This document shows, one piece after another, positions 17,963-26,142 of a DNA stretch of 64,000 bases (its first letter is position 1; the number at the start of each line of letters is the position of its first letter). The notes below the pieces were generated by a model that ran no database searches, was not told the DNA's origin, and saw nothing but the letters and a program-made list of their open reading frames with translations. Source of the DNA: Novosphingobium profundi. GTDB taxonomy: Bacteria > Pseudomonadota > Alphaproteobacteria > Sphingomonadales > Sphingomonadaceae. A program made the translations under genes and the position numbers. The DNA lies in contig NZ_JABWCU010000003.1 of the NCBI RefSeq assembly GCF_018491765.1, positions 62,001 to 126,000 of the forward strand. Reading direction: 5' to 3'.

Positions 17963-18710
17963 CGTGACATACTCCTTGATTGAAAGAAGGGGCGTTTGGG
18001 CGTTGCGCCTTGATGCGCTGACCACGCCTGGCGCTGAGTTGCAGAGCAGGCGTACGAGCCGCGCAGGCTGCAAAGGGTCTTGAAGGAGCGGTCCTTGCCG
18101 CCTGCATCAGAACGGTCGCGACGCAGCGGTGCGCGCCCGGGCCGTTCAGCGCACGCCTTCTGGGAAATACGGACAAAGGTTCCCCGAGCATGGCAAATAA
18201 GGAACGGGGGCAAGATACCCTGTCGGCCATACCGCCGACCGGCTTCCTTGCGATCGTATCGAGGGGAACCATCGCAAGACCCGGAGTGGAGAAAGGCAAC
18301 GCTGTGCATGGCGTGAACAGCAAAGTTCCAGCCGTTATGTTCCTGGTGAACCCAAATCGAATTGCTGGAAGGGTGATCCCGACCCGCGCAGCGCCGGCAA
18401 ACACTCTGCGCGCCACTCCGAATAGCGCCCAGCCGACCTGCAAGGATCGGCCACTCAGCGCACGCGTCTGGGGCGATACGACGAATTTCAGCGTTTGCGC
18501 TGGATGCGCATTGTGACCGCCGTGTCCGTTCTCGCGCCGACGCCAGGCAATCCGAGCCCAAACACCAGGCCGGCAAGAAGACGGAACGCGTGCGCGCATC
18601 CACTCGTGTTGGCCTAGTTTTGGCATTGCGCCCAGTTTGTTTCACAGGGGCGATTGGAGGGCCTGCTTCTTTCAAATCCGCCACTGCCCGGTTGGGCGAG
18701 CCTGCGAGCT
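17963..18710. other. 748-bp region without a recognisable gene
   Basis: Upstream of egtD and downstream of the alpha/beta hydrolase gene. Open frames exist on both strands (for example 18190-18516 plus and most of the region minus), but none has a ribosome site plus recognisable domains, and they look like the incidental frames of GC-rich DNA. It must contain the egt operon promoter near 17970-18070, though no clear -35/-10 pair was found. It may include decayed coding sequence. Confidence 0.5.
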
Positions 18711-19727
18711 TCAATTGGCAGGGCTCGCCTCATCCAGAAAGCTCTCCAGATCGGCCGTGAACTTGAACGGGTTTTTCAGCATGAGAAAATGATCTCCTTG
18801 CTCGGCCTTCGTGTAGATGAAAAGCTTGGAGCCAGGGACCTGTTTGTGCGCCCAGCGCTGGGCCGCGACATTCAGGCTCCATTCCCCCGTGAAGAAGGCG
18901 ACCGGAACTGTGTTCAGTTTGTGCTGGATTACTTCGCTCCAGTCGATCGAGGCATGATTGTACATCACCTTGATCATGGACGTCATGTCGCTGTGCACGA
19001 ATGCGTTCGCGAAGGCCTCTGAATTGGCGAATGGCTTGGAATCGCGCAGCATGAAGCGTTCGATGAAGCTCGTACTTTGGGGGTCAGGGCTGGCTGGCGG
19101 CGGGGTCTTGAGAAGTGCGACGACGTCATCCGGGGTGTCGGCGACGACGGCCCTTTCGCGGCGCTCCTCGACCGTCCAGTCGGGGCGCGCGGCGATCGAG
19201 ACAGGCTCATCGACAAATGCGACTTTGCGGATCGTATCCGTTCCAAACAGGTCAATGTAGCTCCAGATGACCGAAGCGCCCATCGACCAGCCGCTGAAAT
19301 CCGCCTTCTCAATATGCAGGTGATCGACCAGATCTTTCAGGTCCTTCGAATAGCGCGCTATGCTGTTGCCATAGTCGACATTCGGAGAGAGGCCCTGGTT
19401 GCGCGGATCCAGGACGATCACGCGATGCGTCTTGGACAGAAGGTACATGACGTTGATGTATTCCGCGCCATTGGCCGACCAGCCTGGCACGAAAATGATC
19501 GGATCGCCTTGACCCGCTTCCCAATAAGTCAGGCGTACCCCGTCGCTCGTCGCGAACGTCTTGATCTCGAGGCCACGAAAGTCGCTCAACTTCCTGGGCA
19601 AGCCCGCGATGTCGTGGGGAAAGGTGAAATCCCGTCCCAGAACATCGATGGCAGGTGCCGCGATGGCTGGCGAACTTGCCGTGATGAGGCCGGCAAGCGC
19701 GGCCGCTAGCGATGTCTTCGTTTTCAT
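18711..19727 (-). CDS. Exported alpha/beta hydrolase
   Basis: A 338-residue protein with a signal peptide (MKTKTSLAAALAGLITASSPAIAAP) and an alpha/beta hydrolase domain. The oxyanion region is IIFVPGWSANG, the nucleophile elbow GWSMGAS, DPRNQGLS the conserved strand-4 loop, and the catalytic His lies in QGDHFLMLKNP. It resembles chloroperoxidase/lactonase-like hydrolases with unknown substrates. It is divergently placed to a LysR regulator gene 120 bp away, which may control it. Confidence 0.85.
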   Translation of the reverse strand: MKTKTSLAAALAGLITASSPAIAAPAIDVLGRDFTFPHDIAGLPRKLSDFRGLEIKTFATSDGVRLTYWEAGQGDPIIFVPGWSANGAEYINVMYLLSKTHRVIVLDPRNQGLSPNVDYGNSIARYSKDLKDLVDHLHIEKADFSGWSMGASVIWSYIDLFGTDTIRKVAFVDEPVSIAARPDWTVEERRERAVVADTPDDVVALLKTPPPASPDPQSTSFIERFMLRDSKPFANSEAFANAFVHSDMTSMIKVMYNHASIDWSEVIQHKLNTVPVAFFTGEWSLNVAAQRWAHKQVPGSKLFIYTKAEQGDHFLMLKNPFKFTADLESFLDEASPAN

Positions 19728-19847
19728 GCTGGTTCCTTCGTGCCAGGCAATTTCGCCCCTTTTGCACCATCGGCATCGGCCATAGGACTTGATCCAAGTT
19801 CGGATAAATGCTCAGCGGATCGCAACTCTTGAATTGTGGGGTTTCAA

Positions 19848-20729
19848 ATGGACCGGTTGCTGGCAATGACCTATTTCGTGAAATCCGTGGAATTGGGGTC
19901 GTTCAGCGCAGCGGGAGAAGCGTTTGGGGCATCGTCCCAACTGATCGGCAAGCATGTGCTCAAGCTGGAGCAGCATCTGGGGGTTCAGTTGCTCGTGCGC
20001 ACGACCCGGCGCCAGCATCTGACCGATTTCGGACGCACCTTTTACGAGCGCGCCAAGATCATCCTGGCCGAAGTCGATATCGCCGAGTCTCTGGCTGCCG
20101 AAACACAGCAGACGCCAACCGGGAAGCTTCGGATCAACGCGCCCGTCAGCTTCGGCATGTACTCCTTGGCGCACAGGCTTCCCGAATACATCGAGGCCTA
20201 TCCGGCCGTGACCGTGGAAATGAACCTTACTAACCGAACGGTCGATCTGGTCGAGGAGGGGTACGATGTCGTGTTCCGCGTGGGCGAATTGTCCGACAGC
20301 CGTCTCATGACGCGATCGCTTGCCGACTATCGGTTCATGGTCTGCGCCTCCCCTGCCTATTTGGAAAGGCATGGGCCAATCGCGCATCCCCTGGATCTGC
20401 AGGGCCACGATTGCCTTTGCTTTTCCTATACGGAGCTTCGCACGCACTGGGCATTCGATGGGCCCGAGGGGCGCGTGGTCGTGCCGGTGCAAAGCCGCTT
20501 TGCGGTCGATCACGGTGAGCCGATCCTTCAGGCGGCGCTCGCAGGGTTGGGGGTCATGTTGCAACCGGTCGAGCTTGTTGAAAAGCATATTGCGGAAGGC
20601 TCGCTGGTGCGACTGCTCCCGAATTGGGAGGCGCCATCAAGACCGATGCATCTGCTCTATGCCCCTGACCGGCGGCTCACCCCTAAGCTCAGAAGCTTTC
20701 TGGACTTTGCCATCGAGGCCTTTGCCTGA
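19848..20729 (+). CDS. LysR-family regulator, DsdC/CrgA-like branch
   Basis: A 293-residue LysR regulator starting MDRLLAMTYFVKSVELGSFSAAGEAFGASSQLIGKHV, with helix-turn-helix residues about 15-40. The CrgA-like effector domain includes GKLRINAPVSFGMYSLAHRLPEYIEAYPAV and FRVGELSDSRLMTRSL. The ATG at 19848 is preferred over a GTG four codons earlier. It is transcribed divergently from the exported alpha/beta hydrolase and is a likely regulator of that gene. Confidence 0.9.
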   Translation: MDRLLAMTYFVKSVELGSFSAAGEAFGASSQLIGKHVLKLEQHLGVQLLVRTTRRQHLTDFGRTFYERAKIILAEVDIAESLAAETQQTPTGKLRINAPVSFGMYSLAHRLPEYIEAYPAVTVEMNLTNRTVDLVEEGYDVVFRVGELSDSRLMTRSLADYRFMVCASPAYLERHGPIAHPLDLQGHDCLCFSYTELRTHWAFDGPEGRVVVPVQSRFAVDHGEPILQAALAGLGVMLQPVELVEKHIAEGSLVRLLPNWEAPSRPMHLLYAPDRRLTPKLRSFLDFAIEAFA

Positions 20730-20835
20730 CTTCGAAGGCGCAAGCGTCCCTTGCATCTCAACAACGGCGGGATCCACCTGCGCTTCATCGTAGCCGTCTA
20801 TATGAGGTAAGGCCTTGCGGCGACTTTCGGCGCGC

Positions 20836-21759
20836 CTAGTCCAGCGCTTGAGTCAAGCGCCGCGGGAGCGGGTAACCCCATTCGGCGTAGAGCGATGCGA
20901 AGGTGCGCATGAGGGTCGCCAGAGGCTGCGAACTATCGTTCTTGCGGTGCAACAGCACGATCGGGCTGACGGCCTTGGGGCGCACTGGGCGGCAGATGAC
21001 TTCGGGATGTGCCAGCCATTGCGAGGTCGCCGGAATCAGGCAGGCCCCGGCGCCTGCCGAAACCATGATGAGCGCGGTTTCCAATTCACGGACCTCGACG
21101 ATCTCGCTCGGTTCCAGTCCGCGGTCGCGAAAGATCGACAGGACCAGGTCGGCATGGCTCGGTCGGGGCTGGCGTGGATAGAGGATGAGCGGGATACGGG
21201 CCAGTTCGGCCAGATCGACCGGCTCGTTCGCGGGGCCTGATCCTGGCGGAAGGGCTGCCAGGAGACGCTCCTCGCGCAGGACTTCGCGCTGGAGTGCGGG
21301 ATCCTCGATCCGTACGCGCCCAAGGCCCGCATCGATCCGGCTGTCCTTGAGCGCCTCGACCTGTTCGAGGCTGTTCATTTCGGTCAGGACAAGCTCCGTA
21401 TCGGGATCGTGCGTACGGAAGCGCCGAACGATCTGCGGCAGGCGAACGTAGAATTCGGATGGCACGAGCCCGAGTGTGAAGCGCGGCCGTTCGGCCGTGA
21501 CGAAGCGCTGCATGGCCTGTTCCATGCGATCCTGGCGCTCGAGAACCTGAAGCGCGTGGGTATAGAACAAGTGCCCGGCGGGGGTGAGCGTCAAGGGGCG
21601 CGATGAGCGCTCGATCAGCAAAGTGCCGAGTTCTTCCTCGATTTCCTGAATCCGCCGGCTCAGCGGGGGCTGGGCGATGTTCAGTTTTTCAGCCGCTCGC
21701 GTAAAGCTGCCTTCGCTCGCAACAGCGACGAAATAGCGCAAACGTCGGGTATCGATCAT
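20836..21759 (-). CDS. LysR-family regulator, CatM/BenM-like (paralogue 1)
   Basis: A 307-residue regulator beginning MIDTRRLRYFVAVASEGSFTRAAEKLNIAQPPLSRRIQ, the classic CatM/BenM N-terminus. The effector domain includes FTLGLVPSEFYVRLPQIVRRFR and LILYPRQPRPSHADLVLS; the YPRQPRPS segment resembles the muconate-binding region of CatM/BenM. It lies divergent to the XylC-like dehydrogenase with a T-N11-A dyad between them. The regulator at 25095-26024 is clearly related to it. The likely effector is benzoate or cis,cis-muconate (inference). Confidence 0.92.
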   Translation of the reverse strand: MIDTRRLRYFVAVASEGSFTRAAEKLNIAQPPLSRRIQEIEEELGTLLIERSSRPLTLTPAGHLFYTHALQVLERQDRMEQAMQRFVTAERPRFTLGLVPSEFYVRLPQIVRRFRTHDPDTELVLTEMNSLEQVEALKDSRIDAGLGRVRIEDPALQREVLREERLLAALPPGSGPANEPVDLAELARIPLILYPRQPRPSHADLVLSIFRDRGLEPSEIVEVRELETALIMVSAGAGACLIPATSQWLAHPEVICRPVRPKAVSPIVLLHRKNDSSQPLATLMRTFASLYAEWGYPLPRRLTQALD

Positions 21760-21789
21760 GGAAGGGCTCGCGGCTGCGGAGATGGAATT

Positions 21790-21804
21790 ATGCCAATCTG
21801 GTAT
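21790..21804. promoter_or_regulatory. LysR-type operator dyad between lysR and xylC-like gene
   Basis: ATGCC-AATCT-GGTAT is a near-perfect dyad containing a T-N11-A core (21791-21803). It matches the CatM/BenM consensus ATAC-N7-GTAT at all but one base. It lies 31 bp upstream of the LysR start and 114 bp upstream of the aldehyde dehydrogenase start, the expected place for both autoregulation and activation. Confidence 0.65.
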
Positions 21805-21917
21805 GAAGGCCAACCAAGATGGTCATTGCGTCGGCGGATTGCAAACCTACCTCGAGCTGGAAAATCACAAGCCGGCCAGTTCATCTCTGCACCGGCGCTT
21901 CAAAGATGGAGAAGGTC

Positions 21918-23399
21918 ATGGAGCAGTCCCGCGTATTACCAGCCGGCGGTCTCATCCCCGATAAGTATCTTTCTGGTATGTTTTACGGCAACGGATGGGT
22001 TGCTGGCGAGGATCTGACGAAGGCCGTCGAGCCGGCCACCGGGACCGAATTGGGAACGATTGCCCTTGCCAACGCGGATACCGTTGCGAGTGCCGCGAAG
22101 GCGGCCCGTGGTGCACAGCGTGGTTGGGCGGCCATGTCCGCGGATGAGCGGGCCGCGATCTTCCTCAAGGCGCTCGCCATTGGCCAGCAGTTCGCCGACG
22201 ACATCATCGCCTGGATCGTGCGCGAAAGCGGGTCGGCCCGCGCCAAGGCCGCCTTCGAACTGCAGGTGACGCTGAAAGCCATCCAGTTGGCCGCGGCAAT
22301 GCCGCACCAGGCGCAGGGGCTTGTCCTGCCGACGACGCCGGGTCGGGTCAGCCTCGCCCGTCGTCGCCCGCTCGGCGTGGTGGGCATCATCGCGCCCTTC
22401 AACTTTCCGCTTTACCTCGCCATGCGCGCCGTCGCCCCGGCCCTAGCGGTCGGCAATGCGGTGATCCTGAAGCCCGATCCGCGCACTGCGATCTGCGGCG
22501 GGCTGGTGATCGCGCGGCTGTTCGAGCTGGCGGGCCTGCCGGCTGACGTTCTTCACGTCCTGCCGGGCGGCAGCGAAGCGGGCGAGGCTTTGTGCAGCGA
22601 TCCCGAAATCGGCATGATCCAGTTTACCGGCTCGACCGGTGCGGGCCGTATGGTGGGCCAGAACGCCAGTCGACATCTCAAGAAGGTCAGTCTTGAACTT
22701 GGCGGCAAGAATTCCATCATCGTGCTCGACGATGCCGACATCGACCTTGCTTTGCGCAATGTCACCTGGGGCGTCTTTCTCCATCAGGGCCAGATCTGCA
22801 TGTCGGCCGGGCGCGTGCTCGTCCATGAGGCCATCGCGGCCGATTTCGTCAAGGCGCTTGGCGAGAAGGCTGCGGCACTGCCGATGGGCGACCCGAGCGT
22901 TGAAGGTATTGCGATCGGTCCGCTGATCAACCAGCGTCAGGCCGATCATGTGGCGAAAGTCGTGAAGGAAAGTGTCGATGCCGGTGCCACGCTGATCACG
23001 GGCGGCAAAGCCGACCGGCTGTTCTATACGCCGACGGTTCTGGCCAACGTCTCGCCCGAGATGAGCGCTTTTCGCGAGGAAATATTCGGCCCTGTCGCGG
23101 TCGTTACGACCTTCGCCGACGATGCGGAGGCCATAAAGTTGGCCAATCAGACCGAATATGGCCTTTCGGCTGCGATCCAGTCGCGCAATGTGTCGCGGGC
23201 CATGGCCATGGGAGAGCAACTCCAGACAGGACTGCTCCACATCAACGATCAGACGGTGAATGACGATGTCGTCAATCCGTTTGGCGGGGTAGGCGCCTCG
23301 GGCAATGGCAGTGCTGTGGGTGGGCCGGCCAACTGGGAGGAATTCACCGAGTGGCAGTGGGTCACGATCAAGGGAGAGGCGCCGGCTTACCCGTTCTGA
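21918..23399 (+). CDS. xylC: Benzaldehyde dehydrogenase, XylC-like
   Basis: A 493-residue NAD(P)-dependent aldehyde dehydrogenase. The catalytic Glu is in SLELGGKNS and the nucleophilic Cys in FLHQGQICMSAGR; HQGQICM and the C-terminal FGGVGASGNGS...EFTEWQWVTI are characteristic of aryl-aldehyde dehydrogenases such as XylC. It should oxidise benzaldehyde-type substrates to benzoate, feeding the ben-cat operon downstream. GGAGAAGG sits just before the ATG at 21918; two earlier in-frame ATGs are less favoured. It is 37 bp before a GMC oxidoreductase gene and probably in the same transcript. Confidence 0.88.
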   Translation: MEQSRVLPAGGLIPDKYLSGMFYGNGWVAGEDLTKAVEPATGTELGTIALANADTVASAAKAARGAQRGWAAMSADERAAIFLKALAIGQQFADDIIAWIVRESGSARAKAAFELQVTLKAIQLAAAMPHQAQGLVLPTTPGRVSLARRRPLGVVGIIAPFNFPLYLAMRAVAPALAVGNAVILKPDPRTAICGGLVIARLFELAGLPADVLHVLPGGSEAGEALCSDPEIGMIQFTGSTGAGRMVGQNASRHLKKVSLELGGKNSIIVLDDADIDLALRNVTWGVFLHQGQICMSAGRVLVHEAIAADFVKALGEKAAALPMGDPSVEGIAIGPLINQRQADHVAKVVKESVDAGATLITGGKADRLFYTPTVLANVSPEMSAFREEIFGPVAVVTTFADDAEAIKLANQTEYGLSAAIQSRNVSRAMAMGEQLQTGLLHINDQTVNDDVVNPFGGVGASGNGSAVGGPANWEEFTEWQWVTIKGEAPAYPF

Positions 23400-23436
23400 A
23401 GTCGGCGGCAGTCATAATAAAAAGAAGGAATAGTAT

Positions 23437-25041
23437 ATGTCGGGCAAGCATTTTGACGTTCTCATAGTCGGAAGCGGCGCCGCCGGTTGTGTCGTCGCGG
23501 ACTATCTCTCCGAACATACGGACAAATCGATAGCCGTCCTCGAAGCGGGCCCCTTGGATCGCAACCCGATGATCCATATTCCAGCAGGTTATTCCAAGCT
23601 GCTAGCCAAGGACAAGGCGGTCTGGCCCTATGAGACAGTGGTCGTAAATGGCCAGCGCCGACGATTTCGCATGGGCAAGGTCGTGGGCGGCGGCACCTCG
23701 GTCAATGCGATGTGCTATGTGCGCGGGCAGAAGCAGGACTTTGACGCCTGGCAGGAGGCCGTGGGCGAGGAAGGCGACTGGTCGTGGGAGACCATGCGCG
23801 CGACCTACATTGAGCAGGAGCGCAACAACACCTTCCACAACGAATACCACGGCATCGACGGGCCGCTTTCGGTCGAATTGCCAGGGCGCATCAACGAACT
23901 CAATCAGCGGTGCATGAAGGCGTTCCAGGAATTCGGCCTTCCCTACAACCCTGACTATAACGGTCAAAGCCAGGCTGGTGTCTCTCCGGTCCAGTCGAAC
24001 ACCGACAACGGCAAACGCGCGAGCGCCGCGGTGGCTTACTTGCACCCACGGGTCGATAGTGGTCGAGTGACCTTGTTAACTTCGCGCACGGTCACGAAAA
24101 TCCTGATCGAAAATCGCAAGGCCGTAGGCGTTTGCGTTCTGCATGGCACGCAGGAGGAGCGCATCTACGCGGATCTCGTCATCCTTTCTGCCGGTGCGGT
24201 CCAGAGCCCCAAGATCTTGATGCACTCGGGTATTGGCCCGCGCGCGCAGCTGGAGTCTTTCGGAATCCCGGTAATCGAGGATCTCGCCGGGGTCGGGGAG
24301 AACCTGCACGATCACCCGATCATTCCGATCGCCGCCTTCGTCAAGGGCAAGATGGGCTATCAGGCTGCCGCGCAGGGTCTGGGCATGCTGGTCTCGGGGG
24401 TGCGCTACCTGACGACGAAGGATGGGCCCGCCGCGGGCAACGGCATCGAAACCGTGTCCTACTGGGACCCGGAGGATCTGCAGAGCGAAGAGCCCACGGT
24501 TCAATGTTATCATGAGCCGATCATTTCGCAGGACGGGCTCAACCCTTCGGGTGCGCGATCAGGGGTAACCTTTGCAACCGTCGTCTTGCAGCCTCGCAGC
24601 CGCGGTACGGTGAAGCTGGCCGACGCCGATCCTACCTCGATGCCGCTCATCGATCCCAACTTTATCGGCGATCCCTACGATTTGAAGGTGGGCATCGCGG
24701 CGGTCAAGTCGGTGCGCAAGGTGATGGAGCAGCGCTCCCTGGCGGACGTGATTGAGGAGGAGTTCGTTCCCGGAGCCAAGGTGCAAACCGACGAGGAGCT
24801 CGCAGCCTTCGTCAAACAGGTGGCGACCACCATGTGGCACCCTGTGGGGACCTGCAAAATGGGGCGCAAGGACGATCCGATGGCTGTCGTCGATGCCTCG
24901 CTCAAGGTGCGAGGGATCGAGGCGCTTCACGTCATTGATGCCTCGATCATGCCCCGGATCATCAGCGGCAACACCAATGCTCCGACGCAGGCACTGGCGC
25001 GGCACGCCTCCAAAATGCTGGTAGCGAGCTATTTCAGCTGA
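23437..25041 (+). CDS. GMC-family alcohol oxidoreductase (cytoplasmic)
   Basis: A 534-residue FAD enzyme of the glucose-methanol-choline family, near choline/aryl-alcohol dehydrogenases. The FAD-binding DVLIVGSGAAGCVVADYLSE is at residues 7-26, KVVGGGTSVNAMCYVRG is the GMC signature 1 region, and the C-terminus has TTMWHPVGTCKMG (active-site His) and GNTNAPTQALA. There is no signal peptide, unlike the other two GMC proteins in this window. Next to a XylC-like dehydrogenase it probably oxidises an aryl alcohol to the aldehyde, replacing the usual zinc alcohol dehydrogenase; the substrate is inferred from context. Confidence 0.85.
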   Translation: MSGKHFDVLIVGSGAAGCVVADYLSEHTDKSIAVLEAGPLDRNPMIHIPAGYSKLLAKDKAVWPYETVVVNGQRRRFRMGKVVGGGTSVNAMCYVRGQKQDFDAWQEAVGEEGDWSWETMRATYIEQERNNTFHNEYHGIDGPLSVELPGRINELNQRCMKAFQEFGLPYNPDYNGQSQAGVSPVQSNTDNGKRASAAVAYLHPRVDSGRVTLLTSRTVTKILIENRKAVGVCVLHGTQEERIYADLVILSAGAVQSPKILMHSGIGPRAQLESFGIPVIEDLAGVGENLHDHPIIPIAAFVKGKMGYQAAAQGLGMLVSGVRYLTTKDGPAAGNGIETVSYWDPEDLQSEEPTVQCYHEPIISQDGLNPSGARSGVTFATVVLQPRSRGTVKLADADPTSMPLIDPNFIGDPYDLKVGIAAVKSVRKVMEQRSLADVIEEEFVPGAKVQTDEELAAFVKQVATTMWHPVGTCKMGRKDDPMAVVDASLKVRGIEALHVIDASIMPRIISGNTNAPTQALARHASKMLVASYFS

Positions 25042-25094
25042 TCTTGGCGAGGGCCCACGGCATGGCTTGCGGGGCAGGCGATGTCGTGGAGCCT

Positions 25095-26024
25095 TTAGTC
25101 CACGCCCTGGGAAAGCACGGCAGGAGCGCCGTACCCCCAGTCCCGGTACTTGCGGGCGATGATGCTTTGCATGAGGCTCAACTCAGGCGAATGGTCGCCG
25201 GGTCGATGGCTCATGATTATAGGGGAGGTTGCGCTCTCGGCAAGCTCGCGAAAGGCGACGTCGTGGCTTCGGGCGCGTCGAACGGATTCGGGCACGATGG
25301 CAATGCCTTCCTCGGCGGCGACGAGCCCGATCGCGATTTGCAATTCGCGCGCTTCGTGGACGATCCGGGGCTCGATCGAATAGTCCCGGAACGTCGAGAT
25401 GACCTGGTCGGCATAGCTTGGTCGCGGCTGACGGGGGTAGATGATCTGCGGTTCCGTCGCGAGATCGTGCAACGAGATCGGGCCGTCGCCATGCGCCAGG
25501 GGATGGTCCATGGGAAAGGCCGCCACCAGCTTTTCGTTACGCAGGACGATGCGGCGAACGGCGGGGTCCTCGAAGCGAATGCGACCAAAGCCGACATCGA
25601 TCCTTCCCTCCTTGAGAGCGGCGATCTGATCAAGCGTCGTGCTTTCGACGAGGACCAGTTCGACGTCGTCTGCACACTTACGGAATTCCCGGATGAGTTC
25701 GGGCAGGCGCGCGTAGATCGTCGAGGCGACGAAGCCTATCACAAAGCGACGCTGTTCGCTCGCCGCTGCCGCCTTGATCATGGTTTCCACATCCTCGATG
25801 CGTGCAAGCAGTTGCAGTGCCTGGTTGTGAAGGAGCTTGCCGACCGCCGTCAGACGCAGCGGCCGGCTCGAGCGATCGATCAGCACCGATCCAACCTGGG
25901 CTTCGAGCTGTTGTATCGCGCGCGACAGGGGGGGCTGCGCGATGTGCAGGCGCTCGGCCGCGCGGATGAAATTTCCCTCCTCCGCGACCATGACGAAATA
26001 GCGCAAAAGTCGAAAATCCATCAT
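25095..26024 (-). CDS. LysR-family regulator, CatM/BenM/CatR-like (paralogue 2)
   Basis: A 309-residue LysR regulator beginning MMDFRLLRYFVMVAEEGNFIRAAERLHIAQPPLSRAIQ and ending with the CatR-like effector domain (FVIGFVASTIYARLPELIREFR, IIYPRQPRPSYADQVIS). It is closely related to the regulator at 20836-21759. It is divergent from catB across 118 bp that hold a perfect T-N11-A operator. By family and position it should activate catBCA-ben-pca in response to cis,cis-muconate and repress its own gene. Confidence 0.93.
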   Translation of the reverse strand: MMDFRLLRYFVMVAEEGNFIRAAERLHIAQPPLSRAIQQLEAQVGSVLIDRSSRPLRLTAVGKLLHNQALQLLARIEDVETMIKAAAASEQRRFVIGFVASTIYARLPELIREFRKCADDVELVLVESTTLDQIAALKEGRIDVGFGRIRFEDPAVRRIVLRNEKLVAAFPMDHPLAHGDGPISLHDLATEPQIIYPRQPRPSYADQVISTFRDYSIEPRIVHEARELQIAIGLVAAEEGIAIVPESVRRARSHDVAFRELAESATSPIIMSHRPGDHSPELSLMQSIIARKYRDWGYGAPAVLSQGVD

Positions 26025-26041
26025 CGATAAACCTTACAAAT

Positions 26042-26054
26042 TACCCTGAGGGTA
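26042..26054. promoter_or_regulatory. LysR operator (T-N11-A) upstream of catB
   Basis: TACCCTGAGGGTA is a perfect dyad around a central base with T-N11-A form, inside ATTACCCTGAGGGTATT. Read on the minus strand it is ATAC-N7-GTAA, one base from the CatM/BenM consensus ATAC-N7-GTAT. It lies 17 bp before the LysR start and is centred about 65 bp upstream of the predicted catB transcription start, the usual LysR recognition-site position. Confidence 0.8.
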
Positions 26055-26077
26055 TTGAATCCAGACCGCATTGATCA

Positions 26078-26106
26078 TTGTCTAAGGCGTTATCCAAGCA
26101 TAAATT
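26078..26106 (+). promoter_or_regulatory. Candidate promoter of the catB-ben-pca operon
   Basis: TTGTCT (26078-26083) and TAAATT (26101-26106) are separated by 17 bp and resemble -35 and -10 elements, with the start expected near 26113. The weak -35 suits an activator-dependent promoter, and the LysR operator lies upstream at the expected distance. This is a visual assignment. Confidence 0.5.
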
Positions 26107-26142
26107 GCTGATCAAAGCTAATCTTTCGGGAGAGTCGCTGTC

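Noticed and set aside
17796..18714. Overlapping minus-strand frames covering the gap upstream of egtD
   Set aside because: No ribosome site or domain, and several frames are open at once, so no single one can be supported; reported as an unexplained gap instead.
20844..20860. Palindrome GCGCTTGA-G-TCAAGCGC considered as a terminator between convergent LysR genes
   Set aside because: It lies inside the last codons of the LysR gene at 20836-21759 and is not followed by a T-run in either direction.
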